From CAYMLL01 sp964390645 (GTDB lineage Bacteria; Planctomycetota; UBA8108), in NCBI GenBank assembly GCA_964390645.1, contig CAYMLL010000097.1, forward strand, positions 1-23,079: 23,079 nucleotides of DNA. Reading direction: 5' to 3'. The translations under genes were made by a program, and so were the position numbers. The notes beneath the pieces were generated by a model that had not been told where the DNA came from, ran no database searches, and saw only the letters and a list, made by a program, of their open reading frames with translations. Shown piece after piece: positions 8,225 through 15,760 of the stretch; the first letter of the stretch is position 1, and each line of letters begins with the position of its first letter.

Positions 8225-9604
8225 TCAGATGCGCTCGAAGTAGCGCTTGCGGTCCCAGTCGGTGACCGACCGGTCGTAGGCTTCCTGCTCGACGCGGAAG
8301 AAGTGCGCGTAGTGGTCGACGACCTTCTCGCCGAAGGTCCTGTGGGCGAATTCGCTGTTCGCGAAGAGCTCGGTGGCATCGCGCAAGGTCGGAGGCACTC
8401 CCGGCAGCTCCTTCGCGGCATAGACGTCGCCCTCGAAGATGGCTGGCGGCTCGATCTGCTTCGCGATACCGTCGAGCCCGGACGCCAGCGCCGCCGCGTA
8501 CGCGAGGTACGGATTGCAGTCCGCGCCGGGGATGCGGCACTCGATGCGCAGGCTGCTGCCGCTGCCGACGACCCGGAAGCCCGCCGTGCGATTGTCGTGG
8601 CTCCAGGCCAGCTTCGTCGGCGCCCAGGACCCGGCCCGGTAGCGCTTGTAGGAGTTGACCGTGGGCGCGTAGAGCGGCATCACGTCGCTGACATGGGTGA
8701 TCCAGCCGCCGAGGAACCAGCGGAACTCCTCGGAGCAGCTCACCGGTCCGAGCGGGTCGTCGCCGACGAATGCATTCTCGCCGTCCTTCCACAGGCTGAG
8801 GTGGATGTGGCAGCTCGATCCGGCGCGATCGGTCGCGAACTTCGCCATGAACGTGACGCTCATGTCGAGCCGGTCGGCGACCTCCTTGACGCACTGCTTG
8901 TAGACACCGTGACGGTCCGCCATGGAGAGCACGTCCGCGTATCGAACGTTGAGCTCGTGCTGGCCGAGTCCCCACTCGCCCTTGGAGTTCTCGACCGGTA
9001 CCCCGGAGCGTTTCAGGTGGCGGCGGACGGCCGCGTTGAGCTTCTCGACCCGTGTGCCCTGGAGCGCGTGGTAGTCCTCGATGTACCAGCCGGCCGGCTG
9101 CATCCCGGCGTAGCCCTTCTCGACCGCGTCGCGGTAGCTGTCCTCGAAGATGTAGTACTCGAGCTCCGAGGCGCCGAAGACCTCGAAGCCGCTTGCCGAC
9201 GCCGCCTCGACCTGCGCGCGAAGCAGAGAGCGTGGCGCCTCCTCGACGCGCGAGTGCGTCTTGTCGTTCTCGAGGTCGCAGAGGACGAGCGCAGTCTTCT
9301 CGAGCCAGGTCGCGTGGCGCAGCGTCGAGATGTCCGGGACGAGGTGGAAGTCCCCGTAGCCGAGCTCCCAGTTCGCGAAGTCGTAGCCGGGGACCGGCTC
9401 CATCTCCATGTCGACCGTCAGCAGGTAGTCACAGCCATGTGTGCCGTCGGACACGGCACTCTCGAGGAAGAAGTCCGCGTCGAAGCGCTTGCCCATGAAG
9501 CGGCCGTAGACATCGGTGAAGACGACGAGAACGGTCTCGATCTCGTCCGTCTCGACGAGCTGGGTGAGTCGTTCGAGGTTGAGCATTCCTTCGATCTTCG
9601 ACAT
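8225..9604 (-). CDS. Glutamine synthetase family gamma-glutamyl-amine ligase (PuuA/GlnA4-like)
   Basis: A 459-residue glutamine synthetase-fold protein. The N-terminal beta-grasp segment includes VVFTDVYGRFMGKRFDADFF. The catalytic barrel has ASELEYYIFED, the GLGQHELNVRYAD block (metal/substrate Glu), GSSCHIHLSLW, and the late RIECRIPGADCNPYLAYA segment in which family Glu and Arg residues sit. The length and lack of GlnA regulatory features fit gamma-glutamylpolyamine/ethanolamide synthetases rather than nitrogen-assimilating GlnA. They form a gamma-glutamyl amide from glutamate, ATP and an amine. The ATG at 9604 overlaps the permease stop as TGATG. The partner genes (ethanolamine-type permease, C26 hydrolase, SDR) support catabolism of an amine; ethanolamine is the best guess, putrescine the alternative. 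Confidence 0.85.
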   Translation of the reverse strand: MSKIEGMLNLERLTQLVETDEIETVLVVFTDVYGRFMGKRFDADFFLESAVSDGTHGCDYLLTVDMEMEPVPGYDFANWELGYGDFHLVPDISTLRHATWLEKTALVLCDLENDKTHSRVEEAPRSLLRAQVEAASASGFEVFGASELEYYIFEDSYRDAVEKGYAGMQPAGWYIEDYHALQGTRVEKLNAAVRRHLKRSGVPVENSKGEWGLGQHELNVRYADVLSMADRHGVYKQCVKEVADRLDMSVTFMAKFATDRAGSSCHIHLSLWKDGENAFVGDDPLGPVSCSEEFRWFLGGWITHVSDVMPLYAPTVNSYKRYRAGSWAPTKLAWSHDNRTAGFRVVGSGSSLRIECRIPGADCNPYLAYAAALASGLDGIAKQIEPPAIFEGDVYAAKELPGVPPTLRDATELFANSEFAHRTFGEKVVDHYAHFFRVEQEAYDRSVTDWDRKRYFERI

Positions 9605-11100
9605 CAGTCGACATCTCCCTGGGAGAGATTCCTCCTGGCCTCGGCTATCAGCGCGATCTCTTCCTCGGGCGCCTGGGCGACGAGCTTGTGGCGACTGTAG
9701 AAGACGTAGTACAGGATTCCGATAACGAGGAAGCCGGCAACACCGTAGATGCCCGGTCGCAGCTCGTCGACCCAGATCGTCGCCACGAGCGCCGCAAGCG
9801 CCAGCGCGGCGCCGATGAAGGCTCCGGGCACCCCCAGAGGGCTGCGGTAGGGTCGTTCGAGATCAGGACGGCGGAACCGAAGGAGGATGAAGCTGGCCAT
9901 GACCATCGCGTAGGAGATCACCGCGCCGAAGACCGCCATGTTGAGCAGCACCGCGCCGACGCCGGCGCCTCCCTCGAGCAGGACGTAGGCGCAGCTGAGC
10001 CCGACGGCGGCGCCGAGCACCAGTGCAACCCAGGGGGCCTGGTGGCGATTGGTTTTCGAGATCCCCCGTGGAAAGTAGCCCGCCCGGGACAGCGCGAAGA
10101 GGACTCGGCCGTAGGCGTATATGATCGTGTGAAAGCTAGCGATGAGCCCGGTCAGAGCGACCAGAGTCAGCACGATCGTCGTCGCGCTGTCGACATAGAT
10201 CGCCGCGAAGCCATCAGCGAGCGGCGTATCCGAGTCCTTCAGAGCGTCGACGCCGCCTCCGACACCGGAGTTGAGGATCAGCGTGCCCACGGAGAGGGCG
10301 AGCAGCGTCAATATGCCGAGGATGAGGGCCCGTGGCATGTCTCGGACCACATCATGGGTCTCCTCCGCTGCGAGCGGAAGCTGCTCGATCGCCAGGTAGA
10401 ACCAGATGGCGAAGGGGAACGCGGCGAACACTCCTCCCCAGCCGTGCGGCAGGCCTCGTGGAGACTGTCCCTCGTCCGCCGCGGAGTTAAAGAGTAGATC
10501 ACTGTCGAACTTGCCGCTGGCGAGGACGCTGACATAGAAGACGAGGAGGACGATCAGCGCGGCGAGTGTGACCACGAGCCCCGCCTTGAGCGTCAGCTCG
10601 ACGCCGCGAATGTTGATGTAGACGAAGATCGCGTAAAAAGGCAGCCACCAGATCCACGGGTACGAGGTCGCTTCGCTCCATCCCGTGATAGCTGCGACAA
10701 GGGCGCTCATGTACCCGCCGATCGCCACGACGATGACGGCTGGGGTGACGACATACTCGATCGTGTCCGTCAGTCCGCAGATGAAGCCTCCCGTCGGGCC
10801 GAACGCGCTGCGAACGAAGGAGTAGAAGCCGCCTGCGTGCGGCAGCGCCGAGGACAGCTCGGCGATGCTGAACACCATGCAGATGTACATGATCGCCATC
10901 GTCATCGTGGCGATCGTCAGCCCCCAGAAACCGCCGTACTTGAGCCCGAAGTTCCAGCCGAAGTAGTCGCCTGAGATCACGGCACCGACGCCGAGCGCCC
11001 AGAGGAGCACCCAGCCGGCGCTCTTCTTCAGCTTGCGGCTCTCGAGGTACGCCGGGTCGACATTCTCGTAGCTTGCGAGGCCGGATTTTTTCTCTGGCAT
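9604..11100 (-). CDS. APC superfamily amine permease, ethanolamine permease (Eat)-like
   Basis: A 498-residue, about 12-helix APC transporter. The early part, with GWVLLWALGVGAVISGDYFG, WNFGLKYGGFWG and MVFSIAELSSALPHAGGFYS, closely follows the ethanolamine permease group. AIWFYLAIEQLPLAAEE later marks the amino-acid/amine APC fold. The start at 11100 is chosen because GGAG lies 5 nt upstream and because the sequence MPEKK then leads directly into the family-like N-terminus; longer in-frame starts have no such site. The gene heads the minus-strand operon and its TGA overlaps the ATG of the ligase gene. A promoter with a palindrome in its spacer lies at 11173-11200. Confidence 0.88.
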   Translation of the reverse strand: MPEKKSGLASYENVDPAYLESRKLKKSAGWVLLWALGVGAVISGDYFGWNFGLKYGGFWGLTIATMTMAIMYICMVFSIAELSSALPHAGGFYSFVRSAFGPTGGFICGLTDTIEYVVTPAVIVVAIGGYMSALVAAITGWSEATSYPWIWWLPFYAIFVYINIRGVELTLKAGLVVTLAALIVLLVFYVSVLASGKFDSDLLFNSAADEGQSPRGLPHGWGGVFAAFPFAIWFYLAIEQLPLAAEETHDVVRDMPRALILGILTLLALSVGTLILNSGVGGGVDALKDSDTPLADGFAAIYVDSATTIVLTLVALTGLIASFHTIIYAYGRVLFALSRAGYFPRGISKTNRHQAPWVALVLGAAVGLSCAYVLLEGGAGVGAVLLNMAVFGAVISYAMVMASFILLRFRRPDLERPYRSPLGVPGAFIGAALALAALVATIWVDELRPGIYGVAGFLVIGILYYVFYSRHKLVAQAPEEEIALIAEARRNLSQGDVD

Positions 11101-11172
11101 CGATTCTCCGCTGGGGTCCGATAAGGGTCTCCGCCGGCGTCTGATGGCGAGAGATTCGCAGGACAGCACCCG

Positions 11173-11200
11173 ATCATACGAATCGCCTCCGGAGGCGCAA
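11173..11200 (-). promoter_or_regulatory. Promoter of the amine operon with palindromic operator in the spacer
   Basis: On the minus strand, TTGCGC (11200-11195), a 16-bp spacer and TATGAT (11178-11173) lie about 72 bp upstream of the permease ATG. The spacer region holds a perfect 14-bp palindrome, CGCCTCCGGAGGCG (11184-11197), a classic place for a repressor dimer. No regulator gene is adjacent, so the binding protein is unknown. Confidence 0.5.
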
Positions 11201-11222
11201 GACCACGGGACGGGGAGGACGG

Positions 11223-12770
11223 ATGGTGAGATTCCGGCAGCGAGCGATTCTGCTTTCGATCCCGGTCTTCGTGGGGGCCTGCTCGCGGGCCGTATCGGCC
11301 GAGATCGGCCGTCTCGAGCTGAACATCGTCGAGTGTGGACCACGGGGGGTGGACGTCGCCTTGCCGGGGCGTGTCCATCTCGTCGACCCCGGCGGCAAGG
11401 TGGTCGTCGCGCCGGGGCTGCCGTTCTGGAAGGACCACTTCAACTGCGACGGCAAGGTCGCGCTCGATCTCGCACCCGGCGAGTATGGCTACACCGTCGA
11501 GCGTGGGCCGGAGTATCGCCGCGCCAGGGGCTCCGTCACCGTGACGGCGGGCGAGACGGAGAAGCGCCGGGTCGAGCTTCAGCGCCGGATCGACATGAAG
11601 GCGCTGGGCTGGTGGTCCGGCGAGACTCACGTCCATCGGCCCCTGAAGGACGTGCCGCTGCTCATGCGCTCCGAGGATCTGCACGTGGCGCCCGTGCTCA
11701 CGGTGTGGAACAAGCGCAACTCGTGGCGAGGCCTGGACCTTCCGCAGAAGCTGGTGCGCCGGGCCGGGCCGGGCGCCACGCGTCTTTACCACGTTCTCGG
11801 TATCGAGGACGAACGTCGTGGCGGCGCGCTCTTCTTTCTCAACGCCCGCGCGCCGCTCGAGATGCAGGACAGCGGACCGGAGTATCCGTCACCGGTTGAC
11901 CACCTCGAGAAGGCGCTCGAGCTCGGGGCCTGGATCGACATCGAGAAGCCCTTCTGGTGGGACGTGCCGACCTGGGTGGCGACCGGCAAGGTCGACTCGA
12001 TCGGTCTCGCGAACAACCACATGTGTCGCAGCACGATGTACGCGGACGAGGCGTGGGGGAGACCGAGAGACGCCAAGCGCCTGCCGCCGCCCCGCGGCAA
12101 CGGCTTCCACACGCAGGAGATCTACTACCGTCTCCTCAACTGTGGCCTCCGCATACCGCCGTCGGCAGGTTCGGCGTCCGGCGTGCTTCCGAACCCGGTC
12201 GGCTACAACCGTGTCTACGTGCACCTCGACGGCGAGCTGACCTGGGACGCGTGGTGGAAGGGGCTCGCGAAGGGGCGTTCGTTCGTTACCAACGGGCCGA
12301 TGCTCCTCGTGGAGGCGAACGGCAAGCTGCCGGGAGAGATCCTCCGCGCCGGCGTCGGCGGACGCCTCGAGATCACCGTCGATGTCCGCGTCAGCGGCAA
12401 CGATCCGCTCGAGGCCATAGAGGTCGTCCGCGACGGGCGAGTGGCGGAGCGGCTCGCTGTCGGAGGCAAGGGCTCCACGAAGCTCGTCTTCGAGAGGAGC
12501 GGGTGGTTCCTCGTGCGCGTCATCGCCGATGTCGAGGAGACCTTCCGCTTCGCGAGCACGGCTCCCTTCCACGTCGAGATCGGCGAGCGCCGGCGGACCG
12601 TCCACCGCGCCGATGTCGAGTACTTCCGCGAGTGGATCGACCAGCGTATCGCTGTTCTCGAGCGCGATGCCGCCGGCGAGCTCGAGGATCCTGAGCGCAG
12701 GAAGGCGGTCCTGGCCCCCCATCGGCGGGCGAAGCGCTTCTTCGACGGACTTCCGGGGTCCGCCCGCTGA
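11223..12770 (+). CDS. CehA/McbA-type PHP-fold metallohydrolase, probable lipoprotein
   Basis: A 515-residue exported protein. The first 26 residues are signal-like, with VGAC (17-20) as a plausible lipobox and VSA/E as an alternative signal peptidase site. Residues about 30-120 look like a beta-sandwich (carboxypeptidase-regulatory-like) domain. From residue 129, GWWSGETHVHRPL supplies the His136-x-His138 pair of the CehA/McbA PHP-like family. Further metal-ligand candidates lie in the LANNH region, and FVTNGPMLLVEANGK is the late conserved block. CehA and McbA cleave carbamate or amide bonds in aryl compounds, but most planctomycete homologues have no known substrate. The start is ATG 11223, with GGGAGG 5 nt upstream. 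It is divergent from the amine operon. Confidence 0.8.
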   Translation: MVRFRQRAILLSIPVFVGACSRAVSAEIGRLELNIVECGPRGVDVALPGRVHLVDPGGKVVVAPGLPFWKDHFNCDGKVALDLAPGEYGYTVERGPEYRRARGSVTVTAGETEKRRVELQRRIDMKALGWWSGETHVHRPLKDVPLLMRSEDLHVAPVLTVWNKRNSWRGLDLPQKLVRRAGPGATRLYHVLGIEDERRGGALFFLNARAPLEMQDSGPEYPSPVDHLEKALELGAWIDIEKPFWWDVPTWVATGKVDSIGLANNHMCRSTMYADEAWGRPRDAKRLPPPRGNGFHTQEIYYRLLNCGLRIPPSAGSASGVLPNPVGYNRVYVHLDGELTWDAWWKGLAKGRSFVTNGPMLLVEANGKLPGEILRAGVGGRLEITVDVRVSGNDPLEAIEVVRDGRVAERLAVGGKGSTKLVFERSGWFLVRVIADVEETFRFASTAPFHVEIGERRRTVHRADVEYFREWIDQRIAVLERDAAGELEDPERRKAVLAPHRRAKRFFDGLPGSAR

Positions 12771-12814
12771 GCTCCGGGTTTCGAGATGTTGTCGCGGCTG
12801 TCCGATGGACCCGA

Positions 12815-12843
12815 TTGAGGCGGGAGCCTGGTGCGGCTACAGT
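12815..12843 (+). promoter_or_regulatory. Sigma70-like promoter of the thioredoxin-like selenoprotein gene
   Basis: TTGAGG (12815-12820), a 17-bp spacer and TACAGT (12838-12843). Transcription would begin near 12850, about 65 nt before the ATG at 12914, leaving the 18-bp palindrome inside the leader. Confidence 0.5.
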
Positions 12844-12860
12844 AGTGGTGTTCGGTCGGA

Positions 12861-12878
12861 CGCGTCCCCGGGGACGCG
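12861..12878. promoter_or_regulatory. Perfect 18-bp palindrome (operator candidate)
   Basis: CGCGTCCCCGGGGACGCG is fully self-complementary. It begins about 18 bp after the putative -10 box and ends 35 bp before the ATG of the thioredoxin-like gene. With no loop it makes a poor RNA hairpin but a good site for a dimeric DNA-binding protein acting as a roadblock. Confidence 0.5.
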
Positions 12879-12913
12879 CAAAATCGCGGAACTCTCCAGA
12901 AAGGAGCATCTCC

Positions 12914-13534
12914 ATGAGGCTGACACAGGCTCTCGTGGCCCTGCTCGTCGTCTCCCCGCTCGCCGCGGAGGAGAACAAGGCGGTCAAGGCCAGGAAGTCG
13001 GGCTGCCAGGTGGGCGAGGGACTGCCGAAGTTCACGGTTCTCCCTGTCACCGGCAAGTTCGAGAAGCGCAGGGGCGTCTGCTACATATGAGCGGGCAAGG
13101 GTAAGCCTGCCGTCGTCATCTTCACGAAGGACGCCGGCAAGGGCCTGGCCAGTCTGGTCCAGGAACTCGACACGATCGCCGCGAAGAACAAGGATTCCAT
13201 CAGTTACGTCGTCTACATGGGCGACGATCAGGTCGCTGCGAGGAAGACCATCGCCGCGTTCGCCAGCGACAACAAGGTCGCAGCGATCGACATGACCCTC
13301 AACAAGAGCGGCAGCACGTCGCCGAGAGGCTACAAGCTGAACCCCGCAGTCAAGCACACGATTCTCATGTACCGCCGCAACAAGGTGGTAGAGAACTTCG
13401 CGCTCGACAAGCTCGACGGGGCGGCGATCAAGAAGGTAACCTCCGCCGCCGCGAAATTCCTCGCGTCGGGCTCCGGGAGCGAAACGCGCCGCGGCAAGGG
13501 CAAGCGTCGACGCAAGAAGAGGGACTCCATCTGA
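12914..13534 (+). CDS. Secreted thioredoxin-like protein, candidate selenoprotein (UGA = Sec59, CxxU motif)
   Basis: A 206-residue protein if the in-frame TGA at 13088-13090 is read as Sec. It has an 18-residue signal peptide (MRLTQALVALLVVSPLAA), so it probably acts outside the cytoplasm. VGEGLPKFTVLPVTG and then GVCYI-(TGA)-AGKGKPAVVIFTKD match thioredoxin-like proteins with a C-Y-x-C-x-x-G-x-x-P-V-V-x-F redox site. TGA replaces the second Cys, giving Cys56-Tyr-Ile-Sec59. The downstream 147 codons continue in frame with strand/helix alternation (SLVQELDTIAAKNKD, SYVVYMGD) and end in a very basic tail. AAGGAG stands 7 nt before the ATG. The gene ends in another TGA read as stop. The alternative is a nonsense error or a decaying gene. 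Confidence 0.78.
13094..13133 (+). promoter_or_regulatory. Weak SECIS candidates downstream of the thioredoxin-like UGA
   Basis: Two small hairpins follow the TGA. GGC-a-AGG-GTAAG-CCT-GCC (13094-13111) has a loop starting with G, as bacterial SECIS rules ask, but it begins only 10 nt from the TGA. CGTC-at-CTT-CACG-AAG-GACG (13114-13133) has its loop 32 nt away. Neither is as convincing as the DUF3179 hairpin. Confidence 0.25.
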
Positions 13535-13550
13535 GGCCTGCCGAGGCCTC
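13533..13550 (+). terminator. Small stem-loop at the stop of the thioredoxin-like gene
   Basis: GAGGCC (13533-13538), loop TGCCGA and GGCCTC (13545-13550) overlap the stop codon. There is no U tract. Confidence 0.3.
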
Positions 13551-13563
13551 TGGCCGTCACCCA

Positions 13564-13628
13564 GGGGCAGGCGCTGTTCTCGCGGGGAGTCCGTTGCGCG
13601 ATTCCTCGGCGGGGAACGCTCCTGCCCC
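13564..13628. terminator. Long imperfect hairpin between convergent genes
   Basis: Arms 13564-13583 and 13609-13628 pair over 20 positions with three mismatches and two G-T pairs. The outer eight (GGGGCAGG/CCTGCCCC) are perfect and the loop is 25 nt. It sits in the 166-bp gap between the thioredoxin-like and MetE-like genes, which converge. It may serve as a bidirectional terminator or mRNA-end protector; there is no T run. Nothing else is recognisable in 13535-13700. Confidence 0.45.
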
Positions 13629-13700
13629 CTTGCCTCGCCGTGGGAGCGGGCGAACGGCAGACGCGGCGGACTCGCGCTCACCCCTCGCGGTTCGTCGGCG

Positions 13701-14696
13701 TCACCGTCCTTCGTAGAGATCCCGGCCGGCGACGATGGACCTCATCTTCGCGTCCGCCACGTTTCGCTTCAGCATCCAGAATCCGCAGTCCGGGTGGACG
13801 TAGCGGATGCGCTCGGGCCCGCCGAGCGTCTTCGCGATCCGCTCGATGGAGCGGGCGACGTCTTCGGGGCTCTCGACCTGGTTGTCCTTGATGTCGACGA
13901 CGCCGATGCCGAGGCCCATGTCCTTGCGCACGTCGGCGAGCGCGTCCACCTCCTCTCGAGGGCGGCGTGCGCACTCGAGCACCAGGTAGTCCGCCTCGAG
14001 CGCGTCGAGGAAAGCGAGCATCTTTGCCCAGTGGCTCGACTGGACCGTCTGGCCGCCGTAGTTGCCGAAGCAGACGTGCACGGCCTTCTCGCCCTTCGCT
14101 GCCGAGAGGACATGGTTGATCGCACGCGCGGCCCATTCGCTTTCTTCTGGCGCACCCGGGATGTTGGCCTCGTCGATCTGCACGACAGGGGCATCGATGG
14201 ACTCGATCTGTCGGCGCAGCACTTCGGCGATCTCCAGCGCCAGCTTTACCGGATCGTGGTAGTGCCGATCGACGAGGACCTTCGACAGCATGTGCGGTCC
14301 GGTGCAGGTGAACTTGAGCGTGCTCGTCGTAAGGCCGCTGACGAACTCCCAGTCGCGACGCAGGTCGAGACGACCCTCTCCGATCTCGCCGCGGAGGATC
14401 GCGGCGGGCTCCTTGCGGTATTCCGAGACCTCTTCCGCACGAAACGCGTCGATATCCTCGCGCGTCGGCCGGACGTCGACCCCCGCCATCGGGGCGAGGA
14501 AGTAGTCGATCATGCCGTTCGTCTCGGGGTGGTTGACGTCGAAGCGTGACAGCTCGCCGTCGGAGATCACGTCGAGCCCGGCGAGCTCCTGGGTCTTGAG
14601 GACGGCAAGGACGGCATCGCGCAATCCCTCGCTCGAGCGTGCGACGGGAAGCCACGACGGGATCGGGTAGGAGCCGACGACGGTGGTGCGGATCAT
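13701..14696 (-). CDS. Cobalamin-independent methionine synthase C-terminal-like (MetE-C family) protein
   Basis: A 331-residue single-domain member of the MetE C-terminal/UROD-like TIM-barrel family. It opens with TTVVGSYPIPSW (4-15), the family's typical start. The zinc ligands of MetE are all present in order: His207 and Cys209 in HVCFGNYGG, Glu241 in LECARR, and Cys304 in PDCGFW. ISDGELSR (44-51) and QIDEANIPG (173-181) are further family blocks. The N-terminal half of full-length MetE (about 750 residues) is absent, so the methyl donor may differ from methyltetrahydrofolate-triglutamate. Such core enzymes may use other methylated substrates. The ATG at 14696 has a weak Shine-Dalgarno. 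No met genes are adjacent. Confidence 0.85.
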   Translation of the reverse strand: MIRTTVVGSYPIPSWLPVARSSEGLRDAVLAVLKTQELAGLDVISDGELSRFDVNHPETNGMIDYFLAPMAGVDVRPTREDIDAFRAEEVSEYRKEPAAILRGEIGEGRLDLRRDWEFVSGLTTSTLKFTCTGPHMLSKVLVDRHYHDPVKLALEIAEVLRRQIESIDAPVVQIDEANIPGAPEESEWAARAINHVLSAAKGEKAVHVCFGNYGGQTVQSSHWAKMLAFLDALEADYLVLECARRPREEVDALADVRKDMGLGIGVVDIKDNQVESPEDVARSIERIAKTLGGPERIRYVHPDCGFWMLKRNVADAKMRSIVAGRDLYEGR

Positions 14697-14918
14697 GGTC
14701 GAGTCGGGCTGAGGGCCGTGGAACGAAGCCGAGAAGTGAAGTGGGCGCCGAAAAGCCTCGGTCAGTGTAGCCTGACGCCGTGTCGAATACGACGACGAGG
14801 ACGTGTCGACCCGGATCAGGGGAATCCCGGCTGGAGGCCGGGGCTGTGCGTCTTTGTGGGTCGTGGAACCTCTTCTCGTCGGCCGTGTCCGAGGGCGTTG
14901 TCGAGAGAGGGTCGAGCC

Positions 14919-15698
14919 ATGGATTCCTTTGACGATAACTCGGTGATTGGATCTAATCCCGACACCATGGCGAAGCTGCTCGACGACAAGGTCGCGATCG
15001 TTACCGGAGCGAGCCAGGGGCTGGGTCTGGCGATCGCCTCTGCGCTCGCGGTCGATGGCGCCAGCGTCCTGATGGTCGCGAGGACCGAGGAGAAGCTCGC
15101 GGAGGCAGCTGTCGGGGTTCAGGAATCCGACGGTGTCGTATCCCCGTTTCTCGCCGACGTCGCCGCTGCGGGAGCTGCCGACGAGATCGTCAACCGAGCA
15201 CTGTCGGAGTTCGGCCGCCTCGACATCGTGGTCAACAACGCGGGTGTCTTCGTCTGGAAGCAGCTCTTCGACCTCGCTCCCGAAGACTGGGACCGCACCA
15301 TCTCGACGAACCTCTCGGCGCCGTTCCACATGACGCGGGTGGCTGCCAAGGTGATAGCGGATCAGGGTGTCGGCGGCGCCATCGTCAACATCGCGTCCAT
15401 TCACGGGCTCGTGGGCGACGCCAACGTGGTTCCGCACTGTGCGTCGAAGTCCGGCCTCATCGGGCTGACGAGGGCCTCTGCCGACGCGCTGCGGCAGCAC
15501 GGGGTTCGGGTCAACGCGATCGCGCCGGGCCAGATCGAGCCGGATTCGCGGAACCGCCGGGGAGCCTCTCCTGCCGAGAAGGTCACCCAGGCAGACATCG
15601 CATCGCTTGTGGTGTATCTTTCTTCAGACCTTTCCCGTTCGGTGACGGGATCGGTCGTGGAAATGAACGGTAGCACACGCAGCGTGATCAAGGCGTGA
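14919..15698 (+). CDS. SDR-family protein lacking the catalytic tyrosine
   Basis: A 259-residue SDR-fold protein with TGASQGLG (29-36), NNAG (106-109) and VNIAS with Ser160. The active-site YxxxK is HCASK: His173 stands where Tyr belongs, while Lys177 is kept. TAC or TAT to CAC is a one- or two-base change. The substrate-binding loop after APGQIEPDS is shorter than usual. It may be a catalytically altered or regulatory SDR, or carry a sequence error. The start at 14919 has GAGAGAGG upstream; an in-frame ATG at 14967, directly before the Rossmann strand, is the alternative. The gene is divergent from the MetE-like gene (222-bp gap, no clear promoter seen) and 62 bp upstream of the pentapeptide-repeat gene. 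Confidence 0.8.
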   Translation: MDSFDDNSVIGSNPDTMAKLLDDKVAIVTGASQGLGLAIASALAVDGASVLMVARTEEKLAEAAVGVQESDGVVSPFLADVAAAGAADEIVNRALSEFGRLDIVVNNAGVFVWKQLFDLAPEDWDRTISTNLSAPFHMTRVAAKVIADQGVGGAIVNIASIHGLVGDANVVPHCASKSGLIGLTRASADALRQHGVRVNAIAPGQIEPDSRNRRGASPAEKVTQADIASLVVYLSSDLSRSVTGSVVEMNGSTRSVIKA

Positions 15699-15760
15699 TC
15701 GTCTCCCGGACCTCTCCGGGACCCCAGGGCCGCAGCGTCTGAAAGGAACCGGTTCGGTTC

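Noticed and set aside
8195..9700. Long plus-strand frame opposite the glutamine synthetase-like gene
   Set aside because: Mirror of the strongly supported minus-strand gene; composition is low-complexity Val/Asp/Glu/Arg with no recognisable motifs.
14697..15500. N-terminal extension of the MetE-like gene
   Set aside because: The frame is open far upstream, but it lies antisense to the SDR gene, and the family start TTVVGSY begins right after the ATG at 14696.
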